The position numbers were made by a program, and so were the translations under genes. Shown piece after piece: positions 18,330 through 28,692 of a stretch of 64,000 nt of DNA. The stretch spans positions 1 through 64,000 of the forward strand of contig NZ_FOZP01000007.1 of assembly GCF_900116115.1 (NCBI RefSeq), read 5' to 3'. This DNA comes from Lutibacter maritimus. Lineage in GTDB: Bacteria > Bacteroidota > Bacteroidia > Flavobacteriales > Flavobacteriaceae. Under the pieces are notes generated by a model. The model saw only the letters and a program-made list of their open reading frames with translations. It searched no databases and was not told the origin of the DNA. Within the stretch, counting starts at the first letter, position 1. The number at the start of each line of letters is the position of its first letter.

Positions 18330-18348
18330 GTTAAAAATTAATTTTAAC
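18330..18348. promoter_or_regulatory. Palindromic site upstream of the porin/symporter operon
   Basis: GTTAAAA and TTTTAAC are exact inverted repeats separated by ATTAA, 31-49 bases before the porin start codon on the minus strand. The position fits an operator or an element in the leader. No regulator is assigned; the adjacent HTH protein is a candidate. Confidence 0.35.
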
Positions 18349-18414
18349 CATCACAATATGAAAATAAAATTGAACGAGAAGAAATTTTATATATATATTT
18401 GCTAATTAGTATAG

Positions 18415-18834
18415 TTACCCTTTGAATCGTTCCCATTTAATAAGCATAAACTTATCACCAAGTTCAGTAACAATAACACCTGCACCAATTAAATTTTTAT
18501 TATCAGAAAAATACTTAGCCAGCTCTACAGCATTTAAAATTTTATAAGTGGAGTGATATTCAAAACTATATGGCCGTTTTATATTGTATTTTTTTACCCA
18601 ATTAATAATACTAACGTGCGAAATTCCTAAAATACGCTCAATTTCTCTATAACTTAAACCCTCCAAATATAATTGCAGCGCTTTATTTACATAGTACGAA
18701 TCAATTTGTTTTCCAATTTTATTAACTGTAAAATAATAGCCGCATTTTTTACACTTATAACGCTGTCTATCTTTTATAACCCCACTCTTAACATACTGAT
18801 TTGAACTACAGTTTGGGCAAAATTCAATATTCAT
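18415..18834 (-). CDS. InsA-like zinc-ribbon/HTH protein (domesticated IS1 type?)
   Basis: The 139 residues start with a zinc ribbon (CPNC at 6-9, CKKC at 27-30) and a helix-turn-helix (LYLEGLSYREIERILGIS, about 55-72), the layout of InsA of IS1-type elements. The last 50 residues differ from InsA and contain no DDE catalytic domain. No inverted repeats or target duplications are seen around it. It lies upstream of, and in the same orientation as, the porin/ActP operon, so it may be a transposase-derived regulator of acetate genes. Alternatively it is a stranded transposase fragment, although the ORF looks intact. Confidence 0.7.
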   Translation of the reverse strand: MNIEFCPNCSSNQYVKSGVIKDRQRYKCKKCGYYFTVNKIGKQIDSYYVNKALQLYLEGLSYREIERILGISHVSIINWVKKYNIKRPYSFEYHSTYKILNAVELAKYFSDNKNLIGAGVIVTELGDKFMLIKWERFKG

Positions 18835-19154
18835 ATATATTATTTTTGCATAAATATATTAATTTAGCAGTTTAAAACAAAAAATTAATTTATAAAACCT
18901 AAAAAATCAATTACTCGACTTTTTTATCATTAAATACCAAAAACTGACGTTTTGGAGTTTCTAACATCGTTTTCCAAAAATTATAACTTAATATTTTTTA
19001 CATATATCATAAAATGATAACTAAAATTTAACGATTTAATTATTAATAACAATTTCAAAATTATATTATCATAATTACAACGTTTTCGTAAAATGATTGA
19101 CATTCCCATTCATATTTTCCTATTTTTGTAAATATTCAAAAACCAAAACTCAAT
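18835..19154. other. Intergenic region with the gltB promoter
   Basis: This 320-base gap separates the InsA-like gene and gltB, which are divergent. It is very AT-rich and holds the gltB promoter at its right end and a small inverted repeat (CCAAAA...TTTTGG, about 18938-18956). Nothing coding is seen. Confidence 0.6.
19097..19128 (+). promoter_or_regulatory. Promoter for gltBD
   Basis: TTGAC (19097-19101) and TATTTTTG (19121-19128) form a canonical Bacteroidota promoter, with 21 bases between TTG and TA. The predicted start point is about 20 bases upstream of the gltB ATG. Confidence 0.7.
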
Positions 19155-22100
19155 ATGATAAAACAAGGACTTTACCTTCCAGAATTTGAAAGAGATAATT
19201 GCGGTGCAGGATTTATTTGTAATCTAAAAGGTGAAAAATCAAATCAAATTATTCATGATGCCTTAGAAATTCTAATAAAGCTAGAACATAGAGGTGCAGT
19301 TAGCTCCGATGGTAAAACTGGTGATGGTGCTGGAATTCTTATTGATATTCCTCATGATTTTTTTGTAAAAAACACCAATTTTAATTTGCCTGAACCCAGA
19401 GAATATGCAGTAGGTATGGTATTTTTACCTCAAAATGATAACCAACTTAATTTTTGTAAAAACTTATTTGAACAAGAAATTAAAAATCAAGGTTTAGAGG
19501 TTTTAGGATGGAGAAAAGTTCCTGTAAATAAAGCTCATTTAGGTTATGTAGCTTCAAAAATTGAACCTGCAATTGAGCAAATTTTTATTGGTAAAAATGG
19601 ACAAGACTTAAAAGCTAACGAGTTTAATGCAAAACTATTTGCTGCTCGTAAAATTGCAGAACACGGTATTGAAAATTCTAAATTATCTGATAGAAAAAAA
19701 TTCTATTTACCAAGTTTATCAACTACAACTTTAATATACAAAGGGTTATTAATGCCTGAAGATATTAGAAATTATTACACCGATTTGTCAAACCCAGATT
19801 TAGTTACTCGATTAGCTTTAGTTCATCAACGTTTTTCAACAAATACATTTCCTTCTTGGGATTTAGCACAACCATTTAAATATATGTGCCATAACGGAGA
19901 AATTAATACACTTCGTGGAAATGTAAACAGAATGAAAGCTCGACAAGAACTGATGCAAAGTGATGTTTTTGGAGATGATATCAAAAAATTATTCCCAATA
20001 ATTATTGAAGGGAAATCTGATTCTGCTTCAATGGATATGGTTGTGGAATTATTATTAATGACTGGAAGAACTTTACCTGAAGTTATGATGATGATGGTTC
20101 CTGAAGCTTGGGAAAAAGATGTTACCATGAGCGATGAAAAAAAGGCTTTCTATCAATATAACGCTTGTATTATGGAGCCTTGGGATGGACCAGCATCTGT
20201 TCCTTTCACCGATGGAAATTACATTGGTGCGCTATTAGATAGAAATGGCTTGCGTCCATCAAGATATACCATTACAAAAGATGGAAACGTAATTATGTCA
20301 TCAGAAACAGGTGTTTTAGAAATTAAACCTGAAAATGTTGTAAGTCATGGACGTTTAGAGCCAGGAAAAATGTTTTTAGTAGATATGAATGCTGGTAGAA
20401 TTATTAATGACGAGGAAATTAAAAAAGAGATTGTTTCAAAAAGACCCTACAAAGAATGGTTAAATAAAAACTTACTACCACTAAAAGAAGTTCCTTACAC
20501 AGGAAATATGTGTCCAATTGAAGAAACAAATTTTCTTTCAAGACAAAAAATATTTGGTTACACCATTGAAGATATAAAAACAATAATAACACCAATGGCT
20601 ACCCAAGGTAAAGAAGCGATTGGCTCGATGGGGAATGATACTCCTTTAGCAGTTTTATCAGACCAACCACAATTGTTGTATAATTATTTTAAACAATTAT
20701 TTGCTCAAGTTACAAATCCGCCTTTAGATGGTATTCGTGAAGAAATTGTTACTGATTTTAGCTTAGCGATTGGAGGCGATATTAATATTTTTGACATTAC
20801 AGAGAAACAGTGTAAAAAATTAAAAATTAGCAATCCTGTTATATCAAATGAAGATATTGACAAATTAAAACTTATTAATCATCCTGATTTTAAAGCGGTA
20901 ACCGTTGATGCTCTTTATGACATCACCAAAGGTTTAAATGGTATTGAAGCTGCTTTAAAAAACATGGTTAAAGAAGTTTCAAAAGCTGTAACCGATGGTT
21001 GTAATATTGTTATTCTATCCGATAGACATGTTAACAAAACTTTCGCTCCTATACCAATGCTTTTAGCTTGTTCATACGTTAGTAATCAATTAAATAAATT
21101 AGAACAACGTTCAAGTTTTGGAATTGTAATTGAATCTGCCGAACCACGTGAACCACATCATTTTGCAACCTTATTTGGCTACGGAGCAAGTGCAATTAAT
21201 CCGTATATGATTAATGAAATTATTCAACAACAAATTAAAGATAAAGTAATTACAGGTATTTCATCTGAAAAAGCTATTGATAATTTCAACAAAGCAATTG
21301 CAAAAGGAGTTTTAAAAATTATGAATAAAATTGGAATCTCTACATTATTATCATATAGAGCTTCTCAAATTTTTGAAATAGTTGGTTTAAAAAGTGATTT
21401 TACTAATGAATATTTCCCAAATACACCATCAAGAATTGAAGGTGTTGGATTATATGAAATTGAAAAAGAAATATTTTTACGTCACAGAAATGCTTTCCCA
21501 AATACTAAAGTTGCCGCAAGCACAAGTTTAAATATTGGAGGCGATTACCGTTGGAGAAGAAATGCAGAACGTCATATGTTTAATCCAACAACAATTTCAA
21601 AACTGCAACAAGCAGTTAGAAATAATAGTTATGAAACTTATGGCGTTTATTCTAACGCTATAAACGAACAAAGCAAAGAGCTAATGACACTTCGTGGAAT
21701 GTTTGAATTTAGCAATTTTGATCCAATTCCAATTGAAGAAGTTGAGCCGTGGACAGAAATTGTAAAGCGATTTAAAACAGGTGCAATGTCTTACGGATCA
21801 ATCAGCCAAGAAGCACATGAAAACCTAGCAATTGCTATGAACCGTATTGGCGGAAAAAGTAATTCTGGTGAAGGTGGTGAAGATAAAAATAGATTTAGAA
21901 AAGATATAAATGGTGATAGCAGAAACAGTGCAATTAAACAAGTAGCATCTGGTAGATTTGGGGTTTCAACCAACTATTTAACAAATGCTGAAGAAATACA
22001 AATAAAAATGGCACAAGGAGCTAAACCAGGTGAAGGAGGTCAATTACCCGGCGAAAAAGTACTTCCATGGATTGCTGCAACAAGAAATTCAACACCTTAT

Positions 22101-23660
22101 GTAGGTTTAATTTCGCCACCTCCACACCATGATATTTATTCAATTGAAGATTTAGCTCAATTAATTTTTGATTTAAAAAATGCCAATAGAGACGCACGAA
22201 TAAATGTAAAACTAGTTTCTAAAGTAGGTGTTGGAACTATAGCTGCTGGTGTTGCAAAAGCAAAAGCAGATGTTATTTTAATATCAGGTTATGATGGTGG
22301 AACTGGTGCATCTCCATTAACATCATTAAAGCATACTGGCTTACCTTGGGAACTTGGTATTGCTGAAGCGCAACAAACTTTAGTTTTAAATGGGTTAAGA
22401 AATAGAGTTGTTTTAGAATGTGACGGACAGTTAAAAACTGGTCGTGATGTGGCAATTGCTTGTTTATTAGGTGCTGAAGAGTTCGGTTTTGCCACTGCTC
22501 CGCTTGTTGCTTCAGGTTGTATTATGATGCGTGCTTGTCACCTTAATACTTGCCCAGTTGGTATTGCAACTCAAGATCCTGAATTGCGTAAAAACTTTAA
22601 AGGTACACCTGAACACGTGATTAACTTTATGTATTTCATCGCAAAAGAATTACGTGAAATAATGGCGCAATTAGGTTTCAGAACAATAAATGAAATGATT
22701 GGTCAATCACAAAAAATAAATGTAAATACAGCAATTGATCATTATAAAGCAAAAGGTTTAGACTTGTCGGCAATTTTACACAAACCAACAACTGATAAAC
22801 CTTTGTACAATACCGAAAAACAAGATCACGGTTTAGAACATGTTTTAGATTTTGATATTATTAGAATGGCGCATCCAGCCATTTATAGAAAAGAAAAAAT
22901 GCAATTAGAATTTCCAATTAAAAACACTGACAGAACTGTAGGTGCTATTTTAAGTAATGAATTGTCTAAAATTTATGGAGATAATGGATTACCAGAAGAT
23001 ACTTTAAAATTAAAGTTTAAAGGTTCTGCCGGACAAAGTTTTGGTGCATTTGGAACCAAAGGTTTAACCTTGCAAGTTGATGGAAATACCAATGATTATT
23101 TAGGCAAAGGACTTTCTGGAGCAAAACTGATTATAAAAACTCCAGATGAAGCAACTTTTGAGTCACATGAAAACATTATTGTTGGAAACGTCTCACTTTA
23201 CGGAGCCATTAATGGTGAAGCTTATATTAACGGAATTGCAGGCGAGCGTTTTTGTGTAAGAAACTCAGGAGCAACAGCAGTTGTAGAAGGAGTTGGCGAC
23301 CACGGTTGTGAATATATGACAGGCGGAAAAGTAGTTATTTTAGGTAAAACAGGAAGAAATTTTGCCGCGGGTATGAGCGGAGGTATTGCTTATGTTTTTG
23401 ATGATAAAGAAAAATTTAGAAATGGCTTATGTAATATGGAAATGGTTGAATTTGAACCAATTTCAAAAGATGATGAAGAAGATTTAAAACAATTAATTAA
23501 AAACCATTTTAAATACACAAATAGCGAATACGCATATAAAATTTTGAACGATTGGGATTCAAACTTAAAGCATTTTATAAAAGTAATGCCTACTGATTAT
23601 AAAAATGCATTAATTAGATTGGAGAATGAAAAAAATATTAACGCAGAAACTGTAGCATAA
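19155..23660 (+). CDS. gltB: Glutamate synthase large subunit
   Basis: The 1,501 residues match the usual GltB length. The class-II amidotransferase nucleophile Cys16 follows a short propeptide ([10 protein letters not shown]), the central and FMN-binding domains follow, and the [3Fe-4S] cysteines are in [15 protein letters not shown] near residue 1,122. The C-terminal glutamine-repeat beta-helix ([22 protein letters not shown]) is complete. It makes two glutamates from glutamine and 2-oxoglutarate with electrons from the small subunit, for ammonium assimilation. gltD follows after 2 bases. Confidence 0.97.
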   Translation: MIKQGLYLPEFERDNCGAGFICNLKGEKSNQIIHDALEILIKLEHRGAVSSDGKTGDGAGILIDIPHDFFVKNTNFNLPEPREYAVGMVFLPQNDNQLNFCKNLFEQEIKNQGLEVLGWRKVPVNKAHLGYVASKIEPAIEQIFIGKNGQDLKANEFNAKLFAARKIAEHGIENSKLSDRKKFYLPSLSTTTLIYKGLLMPEDIRNYYTDLSNPDLVTRLALVHQRFSTNTFPSWDLAQPFKYMCHNGEINTLRGNVNRMKARQELMQSDVFGDDIKKLFPIIIEGKSDSASMDMVVELLLMTGRTLPEVMMMMVPEAWEKDVTMSDEKKAFYQYNACIMEPWDGPASVPFTDGNYIGALLDRNGLRPSRYTITKDGNVIMSSETGVLEIKPENVVSHGRLEPGKMFLVDMNAGRIINDEEIKKEIVSKRPYKEWLNKNLLPLKEVPYTGNMCPIEETNFLSRQKIFGYTIEDIKTIITPMATQGKEAIGSMGNDTPLAVLSDQPQLLYNYFKQLFAQVTNPPLDGIREEIVTDFSLAIGGDINIFDITEKQCKKLKISNPVISNEDIDKLKLINHPDFKAVTVDALYDITKGLNGIEAALKNMVKEVSKAVTDGCNIVILSDRHVNKTFAPIPMLLACSYVSNQLNKLEQRSSFGIVIESAEPREPHHFATLFGYGASAINPYMINEIIQQQIKDKVITGISSEKAIDNFNKAIAKGVLKIMNKIGISTLLSYRASQIFEIVGLKSDFTNEYFPNTPSRIEGVGLYEIEKEIFLRHRNAFPNTKVAASTSLNIGGDYRWRRNAERHMFNPTTISKLQQAVRNNSYETYGVYSNAINEQSKELMTLRGMFEFSNFDPIPIEEVEPWTEIVKRFKTGAMSYGSISQEAHENLAIAMNRIGGKSNSGEGGEDKNRFRKDINGDSRNSAIKQVASGRFGVSTNYLTNAEEIQIKMAQGAKPGEGGQLPGEKVLPWIAATRNSTPYVGLISPPPHHDIYSIEDLAQLIFDLKNANRDARINVKLVSKVGVGTIAAGVAKAKADVILISGYDGGTGASPLTSLKHTGLPWELGIAEAQQTLVLNGLRNRVVLECDGQLKTGRDVAIACLLGAEEFGFATAPLVASGCIMMRACHLNTCPVGIATQDPELRKNFKGTPEHVINFMYFIAKELREIMAQLGFRTINEMIGQSQKINVNTAIDHYKAKGLDLSAILHKPTTDKPLYNTEKQDHGLEHVLDFDIIRMAHPAIYRKEKMQLEFPIKNTDRTVGAILSNELSKIYGDNGLPEDTLKLKFKGSAGQSFGAFGTKGLTLQVDGNTNDYLGKGLSGAKLIIKTPDEATFESHENIIVGNVSLYGAINGEAYINGIAGERFCVRNSGATAVVEGVGDHGCEYMTGGKVVILGKTGRNFAAGMSGGIAYVFDDKEKFRNGLCNMEMVEFEPISKDDEEDLKQLIKNHFKYTNSEYAYKILNDWDSNLKHFIKVMPTDYKNALIRLENEKNINAETVA

Positions 23661-23662
23661 TT

Positions 23663-25117
23663 ATGGGAAAAGTTACCGGATTTAAAGAATTTGAAAGAAA
23701 AGATGAATCTTATGTTTCAGTTAAAGAAAGAATTGAAAATTATAAAGAATTCACAATACCATTAAAAAAAGAGGATCTTGAAAAACAAGGATCACGCTGT
23801 ATGGATTGCGGAATCCCGTTTTGTCACAGTGGCTGTCCTCTTGGAAATTTAATTCCAGATTTTAATGACATGATTCATAAAGGAGAATGGAAAAAAGCCT
23901 TAGAAATTTTACATTCTACAAATAATTTTCCAGAATTTACAGGCAGACTTTGCCCTGCCCCTTGTGAACAAGCTTGTGTACTAGGAATTATAAAACCTCC
24001 TATTTCAATTGAACAAATAGAAAAATCTATTGTTGAAAAAGGATTTTCTGAAGGCTGGATAGTTGCACAAACACCCGCAAAAAGAACTGGGAGAAAAATT
24101 GCCATTGTAGGTTCTGGTCCAGCAGGATTAGCTGCAGCTCAACAACTTAACAGAGCTGGTCATTCTGTAACGGTTTTTGAAAGAGACAATGCAATTGGAG
24201 GGCTTTTACGCTATGGTATACCTAATTTTAAATTAGAAAAAGAAATTATTAATAGGAGAATTGCAATTTTAGAAGAAGAAGGAATTGAATTTAAAATCAA
24301 CGTAAATGTAGGTGTTAATTATTCTGTTGAAGAATTAAATAAATTTGATTCAATAGTACTTTGCGGCGGCGCAACTGAACGCAGAAAATTACCAATTAAA
24401 GGTGCTGAAAGTAAAGATGTTGTTCAGGCAATGGACTTTTTAACTCAACAAACAAAAGTAGTTTTTGGAGAAAAAGTAAAAGATCAAATTTTAGCTACCG
24501 ATAAAAACGTAATTGTTATTGGTGGTGGAGATACGGGATCAGACTGTATAGGAACATCTAATAGACAAGGCGCAAAATCTGTAACAAATTTTGAGATTAT
24601 GCCTAAACCTCCAGTTGATAGAGATCCATCAACACCTTGGCCATTTTGGCCATTGAAGTTTAAAAACTCAACTTCACATGAAGAAGGTTGTGATAGAAAC
24701 TGGTTAATTAACACTAAAGAGTTTATTGTTGACGAAAAAGGGAATTTAATTGGTTTAAAAACTGTAGAAGTAGAATGGATTATTGAACCTGGTAAAAGAG
24801 CTCAATTGCAAGAAGTTCCTGAAAGTGAAAAAACTTGGCCTTGTGAATTAGTTTTATTAGCTCTTGGTTTTACTGGTCCTGAAAAAACTTTAAGCGAACA
24901 ATTAGGAATTGAAACAGACGCTAGAAGCAACTATAAAGCAACAGAATACCAAACTAACGTTCCACATATATTTACAGCTGGAGATATGAGACGTGGACAA
25001 TCTCTAATTGTTTGGGCAATTTCTGAAGGAAGAGAAGCAGCTAGAAAAGTTGACGAATACTTAATGGGCTATAGCAACCTACCAACAAAAGGTAAAGGAG
25101 ACTTAATAGGAGTTTAA
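23663..25117 (+). CDS. gltD: Glutamate synthase small subunit
   Basis: The 484-residue protein has the N-terminal Fe-S cysteine clusters (CMDCGIPFCHSGCPLGN near 47 and CPAPCEQACVLG near 97), a FAD Rossmann motif (IVGSGPAGLAAAQQL near 147) and an NADPH motif (VIGGGDTGSDC near 287). It supplies electrons from NAD(P)H to GltB. It starts 2 bases after gltB, and the operon ends in a strong terminator. Confidence 0.97.
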   Translation: MGKVTGFKEFERKDESYVSVKERIENYKEFTIPLKKEDLEKQGSRCMDCGIPFCHSGCPLGNLIPDFNDMIHKGEWKKALEILHSTNNFPEFTGRLCPAPCEQACVLGIIKPPISIEQIEKSIVEKGFSEGWIVAQTPAKRTGRKIAIVGSGPAGLAAAQQLNRAGHSVTVFERDNAIGGLLRYGIPNFKLEKEIINRRIAILEEEGIEFKINVNVGVNYSVEELNKFDSIVLCGGATERRKLPIKGAESKDVVQAMDFLTQQTKVVFGEKVKDQILATDKNVIVIGGGDTGSDCIGTSNRQGAKSVTNFEIMPKPPVDRDPSTPWPFWPLKFKNSTSHEEGCDRNWLINTKEFIVDEKGNLIGLKTVEVEWIIEPGKRAQLQEVPESEKTWPCELVLLALGFTGPEKTLSEQLGIETDARSNYKATEYQTNVPHIFTAGDMRRGQSLIVWAISEGREAARKVDEYLMGYSNLPTKGKGDLIGV

Positions 25118-25140
25118 AACTTTAAATTTTATTAATTTAA

Positions 25141-25173
25141 AAATCACCAGAAAACATTAAGTTCTGGTGATTT
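25141..25173 (+). terminator. Terminator of gltBD
   Basis: AAATCACCAGAA and TTCTGGTGATTT form a 12-bp stem with a 9-base loop, followed by a T run, 23 bases after the gltD stop. Confidence 0.92.
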
Positions 25174-25350
25174 TTTATTTTTATAATAAAATTAACAACT
25201 ACCTAAAAATCTGAATATTACACCTTTTAAGAAACTTAAGTTACTTATTAACAATAAGTTGACTGACATTTATCAGCTATTTTAAAACGTATCATTGTTA
25301 TTTTTATAGTTACGTAAAATCAGTAATTTATAAATTTAAATAACTTTAAA

Positions 25351-25872
25351 ATGAAAAAAATTGTATTTCTATTAATAATTTTAACTTTTATTATTTCTTG
25401 TAAAACCGAATCTAAACCTGAAGTTGAAGAAAATTCTCAAATCGTTAAAATTGAAGAAACTCCTGTGGTAGCTTTAGCTGAATTTGACACTAAAGCAAGT
25501 GAATATGTTAACAAAGAAGTTGAAGTTAAAGGTATTGTAGATCACGTTTGCAAACATGGTGGAAAGAAAATTTTATTAGTTACAGACGGTGGTGATGTCC
25601 ATATAAATTCTGATGAACGATTTGATGAGGCTTTAATGGGAAGTGAAATAGCAGTAAAGGGAATTGTTGTTGAAGAACGAATTGACGAGTCTTATTGTTT
25701 AAAAATGGATGAAGACAATATTAAAAGCCACTCTGAAGGCGTTTCCAATAAAGAACAATTTGAAGCTAAGAAAAAGCACGTTCAACAGTACAGAGATCAA
25801 ATGAAAGCTAATAATGTAGATCATATTTCATTATACTCTTTAAAATATGTTTCACATATAGAAGCTAAATAA
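25351..25872 (+). CDS. OB-fold lipoprotein
   Basis: This 173-residue protein has a lipoprotein signal (FLLIILTFIISC, Cys about 17) and a central segment (YVNKEVEVKGIVDHVCKHGG...LLVTDGGDVHI) with the strand pattern of an OB-fold of the tRNA_anti-like type. Two Cys and several His residues (HVCKHGG) could bind a metal. It sits 12 bases upstream of the PepSY-TM gene and is probably co-transcribed with it. Function unknown; a membrane-anchored periplasmic role is inferred. Confidence 0.75.
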   Translation: MKKIVFLLIILTFIISCKTESKPEVEENSQIVKIEETPVVALAEFDTKASEYVNKEVEVKGIVDHVCKHGGKKILLVTDGGDVHINSDERFDEALMGSEIAVKGIVVEERIDESYCLKMDEDNIKSHSEGVSNKEQFEAKKKHVQQYRDQMKANNVDHISLYSLKYVSHIEAK

Positions 25873-25884
25873 TTAAAATATTAT

Positions 25885-26442
25885 ATGAAAAAAATACGAA
25901 AATGGAGTAGAATACTTCATAGAGATATTGGTTTCTTTTTTATTGGCACAACTTTAATATATGCTATTTCTGGAATTGCTTTAAACCATATGAGCGATTG
26001 GAATCCAAACTATTCAGTAGAAAACAAATCGTTCTCTACATCAATAAATTTAGAAAAAACTGCTTCATTAAAAAACAATATTTTAGAATTATTAGATGAA
26101 ATAGATCATAGAGATAATTATAAAAAACATTATTTTCCTTCTCAAAATAATTTAAAAATTTTTTTAAAAGGTGGTTCTTCAATTATAGTTAATATTAAAA
26201 GCGGCAATGGAAATGCTGAATTTTTAAAAAGGCGCCCACTATTTTATGAAGTCAACTATTTACATTACAACCCTAATAAATTTTGGACCTGGTTTTCAGA
26301 TATTTTTGCTGGTGCACTTATTTTATTTGCAATAACATCTTTATTTATGAATAAAGGTAAAAACGGATTAAATGGTTGGGGAGGAATTTATACCATTTTA
26401 GGATTTTTAATTCCTATTCTCTTTTTAATAATTTATGCTTAA
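25885..26442 (+). CDS. PepSY-associated TM protein
   Basis: The 185 residues begin KKIRKWSRILHRDIGFFFIGTT, the conserved start of PepSY-TM proteins, with one TM helix near 17-38 and two more near 135-183. This small version has only about 90 periplasmic residues between them. Larger relatives work in iron or siderophore reduction. Its stop codon is inside the following hairpin terminator, which it shares with aroC. Confidence 0.82.
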   Translation: MKKIRKWSRILHRDIGFFFIGTTLIYAISGIALNHMSDWNPNYSVENKSFSTSINLEKTASLKNNILELLDEIDHRDNYKKHYFPSQNNLKIFLKGGSSIIVNIKSGNGNAEFLKRRPLFYEVNYLHYNPNKFWTWFSDIFAGALILFAITSLFMNKGKNGLNGWGGIYTILGFLIPILFLIIYA

Positions 26443-26477
26443 AATTAAGGCTGAAATTAAATTTCAGCCTTAATTTT
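26441..26477. terminator. Bidirectional terminator between the PepSY gene and aroC
   Basis: A perfect 17-bp inverted repeat (26441-26457 and 26461-26477) with a 3-base loop, centred on GGCTGAAAT/ATTTCAGCC, ends both convergent genes. Each stop codon overlaps one end of the hairpin. Confidence 0.93.
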
Positions 26478-27525
26478 ATTTATTTAGTAACATAAAATCT
26501 ACCAATACCATGGCGGTCAATGCTTCAACAATAGGAACCGCTCTTGGTACAACACAAGGGTCATGACGACCTTTTCCGTGCATTTCTACAATATCCCCCT
26601 TTTTATCAATAGTTTGTTGCGCTTGCATTATAGTTGCAACAGGCTTAAAAGCTACTCTAAAATAAATATCCATCCCATTACTTATACCTCCTTGAATTCC
26701 GCCTGATAAGTTTGTTTTGGTTGTTCCATCTGCATTAAAAATATCATTATGCTCACTTCCCTTCATTTTAGCACCACAAAAACCACTACCATACTCAAAA
26801 CCTTTTACAGCATTTATAGATAACATTGCCTTTCCTAACTGGGCGTGAAGTTTATCAAAAATAGGTTCTCCTAAACCAACTGGCACATTTTTAACTACAC
26901 AAGTAATTGTACCCCCAATAGTATCGCCTTGCTTCCTAATATCATCAATTTTTTGAATCATTTTTTTTGCAACTTCAGGATCTGGACAACGAACAATATT
27001 GTTCTCTGTTTCTTTAAAGTCTATATCTTGATAAGGTTTTTCTAAAAATAAATCTCCAACAGATGAAGTATATGCATTTATTGTAATATTAGGTATAACT
27101 TGCTTAGCAACAGCTCCACCTACTACCCAATTTGCAGTTTCACGAGCAGAAGTTCTTCCTCCACCTCTATAATCTCTAACACCATACTTTTTATCGTACG
27201 TATAATCGGCGTGTGATGGTCGATAAGAATCTTTTATATGTGAATAATCATTAGATCTTTGGTGTACATTATTTATAATAAATCCAATAGAAGCTCCGGT
27301 TGTTTTACCTTCAAATATCCCAGACAAAAATTGCACTTCATCAGGCTCTTTTCGCTGCGTAACAATTTTTGACTGCCCTGGTTTTCTCCTATCTAATTCT
27401 GCTTGAATCGTATCAAAATTCAACTCAATCCCCGCAGGGCATCCATCAATTACACCACCAATTGCAGGCCCGTGAGATTCACCAAAAGTAGTTATTGTAA
27501 AAAGTTTTCCAAATGAGTTAGCCAT
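26476..27525 (-). CDS. aroC: Chorismate synthase
   Basis: The 349-residue protein carries the family signatures: [18 protein letters not shown] near 14, [25 protein letters not shown] near 107-131 (FMN and substrate binding) and [16 protein letters not shown] near 318. It converts 5-enolpyruvylshikimate-3-phosphate to chorismate with reduced FMN, the last common step of aromatic amino-acid synthesis. Length is normal. It lies alone, convergent with the PepSY gene. Confidence 0.97.
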   Translation of the reverse strand: MANSFGKLFTITTFGESHGPAIGGVIDGCPAGIELNFDTIQAELDRRKPGQSKIVTQRKEPDEVQFLSGIFEGKTTGASIGFIINNVHQRSNDYSHIKDSYRPSHADYTYDKKYGVRDYRGGGRTSARETANWVVGGAVAKQVIPNITINAYTSSVGDLFLEKPYQDIDFKETENNIVRCPDPEVAKKMIQKIDDIRKQGDTIGGTITCVVKNVPVGLGEPIFDKLHAQLGKAMLSINAVKGFEYGSGFCGAKMKGSEHNDIFNADGTTKTNLSGGIQGGISNGMDIYFRVAFKPVATIMQAQQTIDKKGDIVEMHGKGRHDPCVVPRAVPIVEALTAMVLVDFMLLNK

Positions 27526-27594
27526 AATAATAAATTAGTTGACAAATGTAAAAAAAGTATTTTAGAAGGAGTTTAATTATACGATGAAATAAAT

Positions 27595-28347
27595 TTAAAA
27601 AAACCATAGTTTTATTGCCATAATGACAACCATTATCACTAATAATTTTTGCACTAATTTATCGCCTTTTTTAACTGACCACCTACTCGCTATCCATCCT
27701 CCTATAGCATTTCCTATAGCTAATATAAGTCCTAATTTCCAATCAATTTTATCATTAATAACAAAAATAATAACTGCGGAAATAGTAAAAATAAGCGTTA
27801 CAAACACTTTAATAGCATTACTTTTAACTAATGAAATATTATTTACTGTTGATAAAACAAAAAGCATAATAATACCAACACCTGCTTGTATAAAACCACC
27901 GTAAATACCAATAAAAAAGAACAAAACTATACTTAACCATAATTGTTTACCAGAACTTTTTTCAATAATATCTAATGGTTTATTTTTAGAATTCATTACC
28001 ATAAAGGCAACCACTAAAACCATAATTACAGCCAAAATTTTATTAAAAATTTCCCCTTTTATATCAATTGCTAGTTGAGCTCCTAAAACCGACCCTATTA
28101 GTGCAGAAATACCAACATATAAACCAAAAGGGAAAGCTTTTACACCTTTACTATTAAAACCTGCAGTTGTAAATATACTTTGAAATAAAATTCCAATTCT
28201 GTTTGTTCCATTAGCTACATTTGGAGGTAAACCTAAAAAGATTAAAACTGGTAAGGTTAATAAAGAACCTCCTCCCGCAACGGTATTTATAAATCCCGCA
28301 ATAAAACCAACTGTTACTAAAACTAAAATTTCTACTGTAGAATCCAT
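27595..28347 (-). CDS. TauE/SafE family permease
   Basis: The 250-residue protein has about eight membrane helices in two repeats, with the N-terminal GFIAGFINTVAGGGSLLTLPVL motif of the TauE/SafE (sulfite exporter) family. The family exports or imports sulfur-containing anions or organic acids; the substrate here cannot be told. It lies 70 bases upstream of aroC in the same orientation. Confidence 0.88.
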   Translation of the reverse strand: MDSTVEILVLVTVGFIAGFINTVAGGGSLLTLPVLIFLGLPPNVANGTNRIGILFQSIFTTAGFNSKGVKAFPFGLYVGISALIGSVLGAQLAIDIKGEIFNKILAVIMVLVVAFMVMNSKNKPLDIIEKSSGKQLWLSIVLFFFIGIYGGFIQAGVGIIMLFVLSTVNNISLVKSNAIKVFVTLIFTISAVIIFVINDKIDWKLGLILAIGNAIGGWIASRWSVKKGDKLVQKLLVIMVVIMAIKLWFF

Positions 28348-28418
28348 ACTTTTAATTAATTAGCAAATGTACTTTTTTAATTCTCAAAATATTTTAAAAA
28401 AAAAATGAAAAAAAGTTT

Positions 28419-28447
28419 TTGTTAAACCAAAAAGGGTTTTATATTTG
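28419..28447 (+). promoter_or_regulatory. Promoter of the tRNA-Ser gene
   Basis: TTG (28419-28421) and TATATTTG (28440-28447) with an 18-base spacer match the Bacteroidota consensus, 11 bases before the tRNA 5' end. Confidence 0.65.
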
Positions 28448-28458
28448 CCCTCGCTAAA

Positions 28459-28543
28459 GGAGAAATGGCAGAGTGGTCGAATGCGGCGGTCTTGAAAACC
28501 GTTGAGGGTCACACCTCCGGGGGTTCGAATCCCTCTTTCTCCG
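28459..28543 (+). tRNA. tRNA-Ser (anticodon UGA)
   Basis: An 85-base class-II tRNA: acceptor GGAGAAA pairs with TTTCTCC, the anticodon stem GCGGT/ACCGT encloses a 7-base loop with TGA at 28493-28495, the variable arm is long, and the T-arm is GGGGG-TTCGAAT-CCCTC. Discriminator G, no encoded CCA. It marks the left edge of the accessory region. Confidence 0.96.
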
Positions 28544-28566
28544 CTGAGAGAACAACAAATCTCACT

Positions 28567-28602
28567 AAAAGCCCAAAAACATAGTGTTTATGGGCTTTTT
28601 TA
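28567..28602 (+). terminator. Terminator after tRNA-Ser
   Basis: AAAAGCCCA and TGGGCTTTT form a 9-bp stem with a further small stem inside the loop, followed by a T run. It lies 24 bases after the tRNA. Confidence 0.88.
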
Positions 28603-28654
28603 ATTTCCTAAAACATCAATTAAAGGCATTAAAACACTTATAAAATATGTCTAG

Positions 28655-28692
28655 TTAGGTGTCACTTTTAAAAAGTCAAAAGTGACACCTAA
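28655..28692. repeat. Perfect 15-bp inverted repeat
   Basis: TTAGGTGTCACTTTT (28655-28669) and its exact reverse complement (28678-28692) flank an 8-base spacer. It is not followed by a T run and no gene ends here, so a plain terminator is unlikely. It may be a protein-binding site or a mobile-element end. Confidence 0.6.

Noticed and set aside
18415-18834. Complete IS1 element
   Set aside because: There is no InsB/DDE partner, no terminal inverted repeats and no target duplication.
28655-28692. CRISPR repeat
   Set aside because: Only one inverted-repeat unit occurs; there are no regularly spaced copies and no cas genes in the window.
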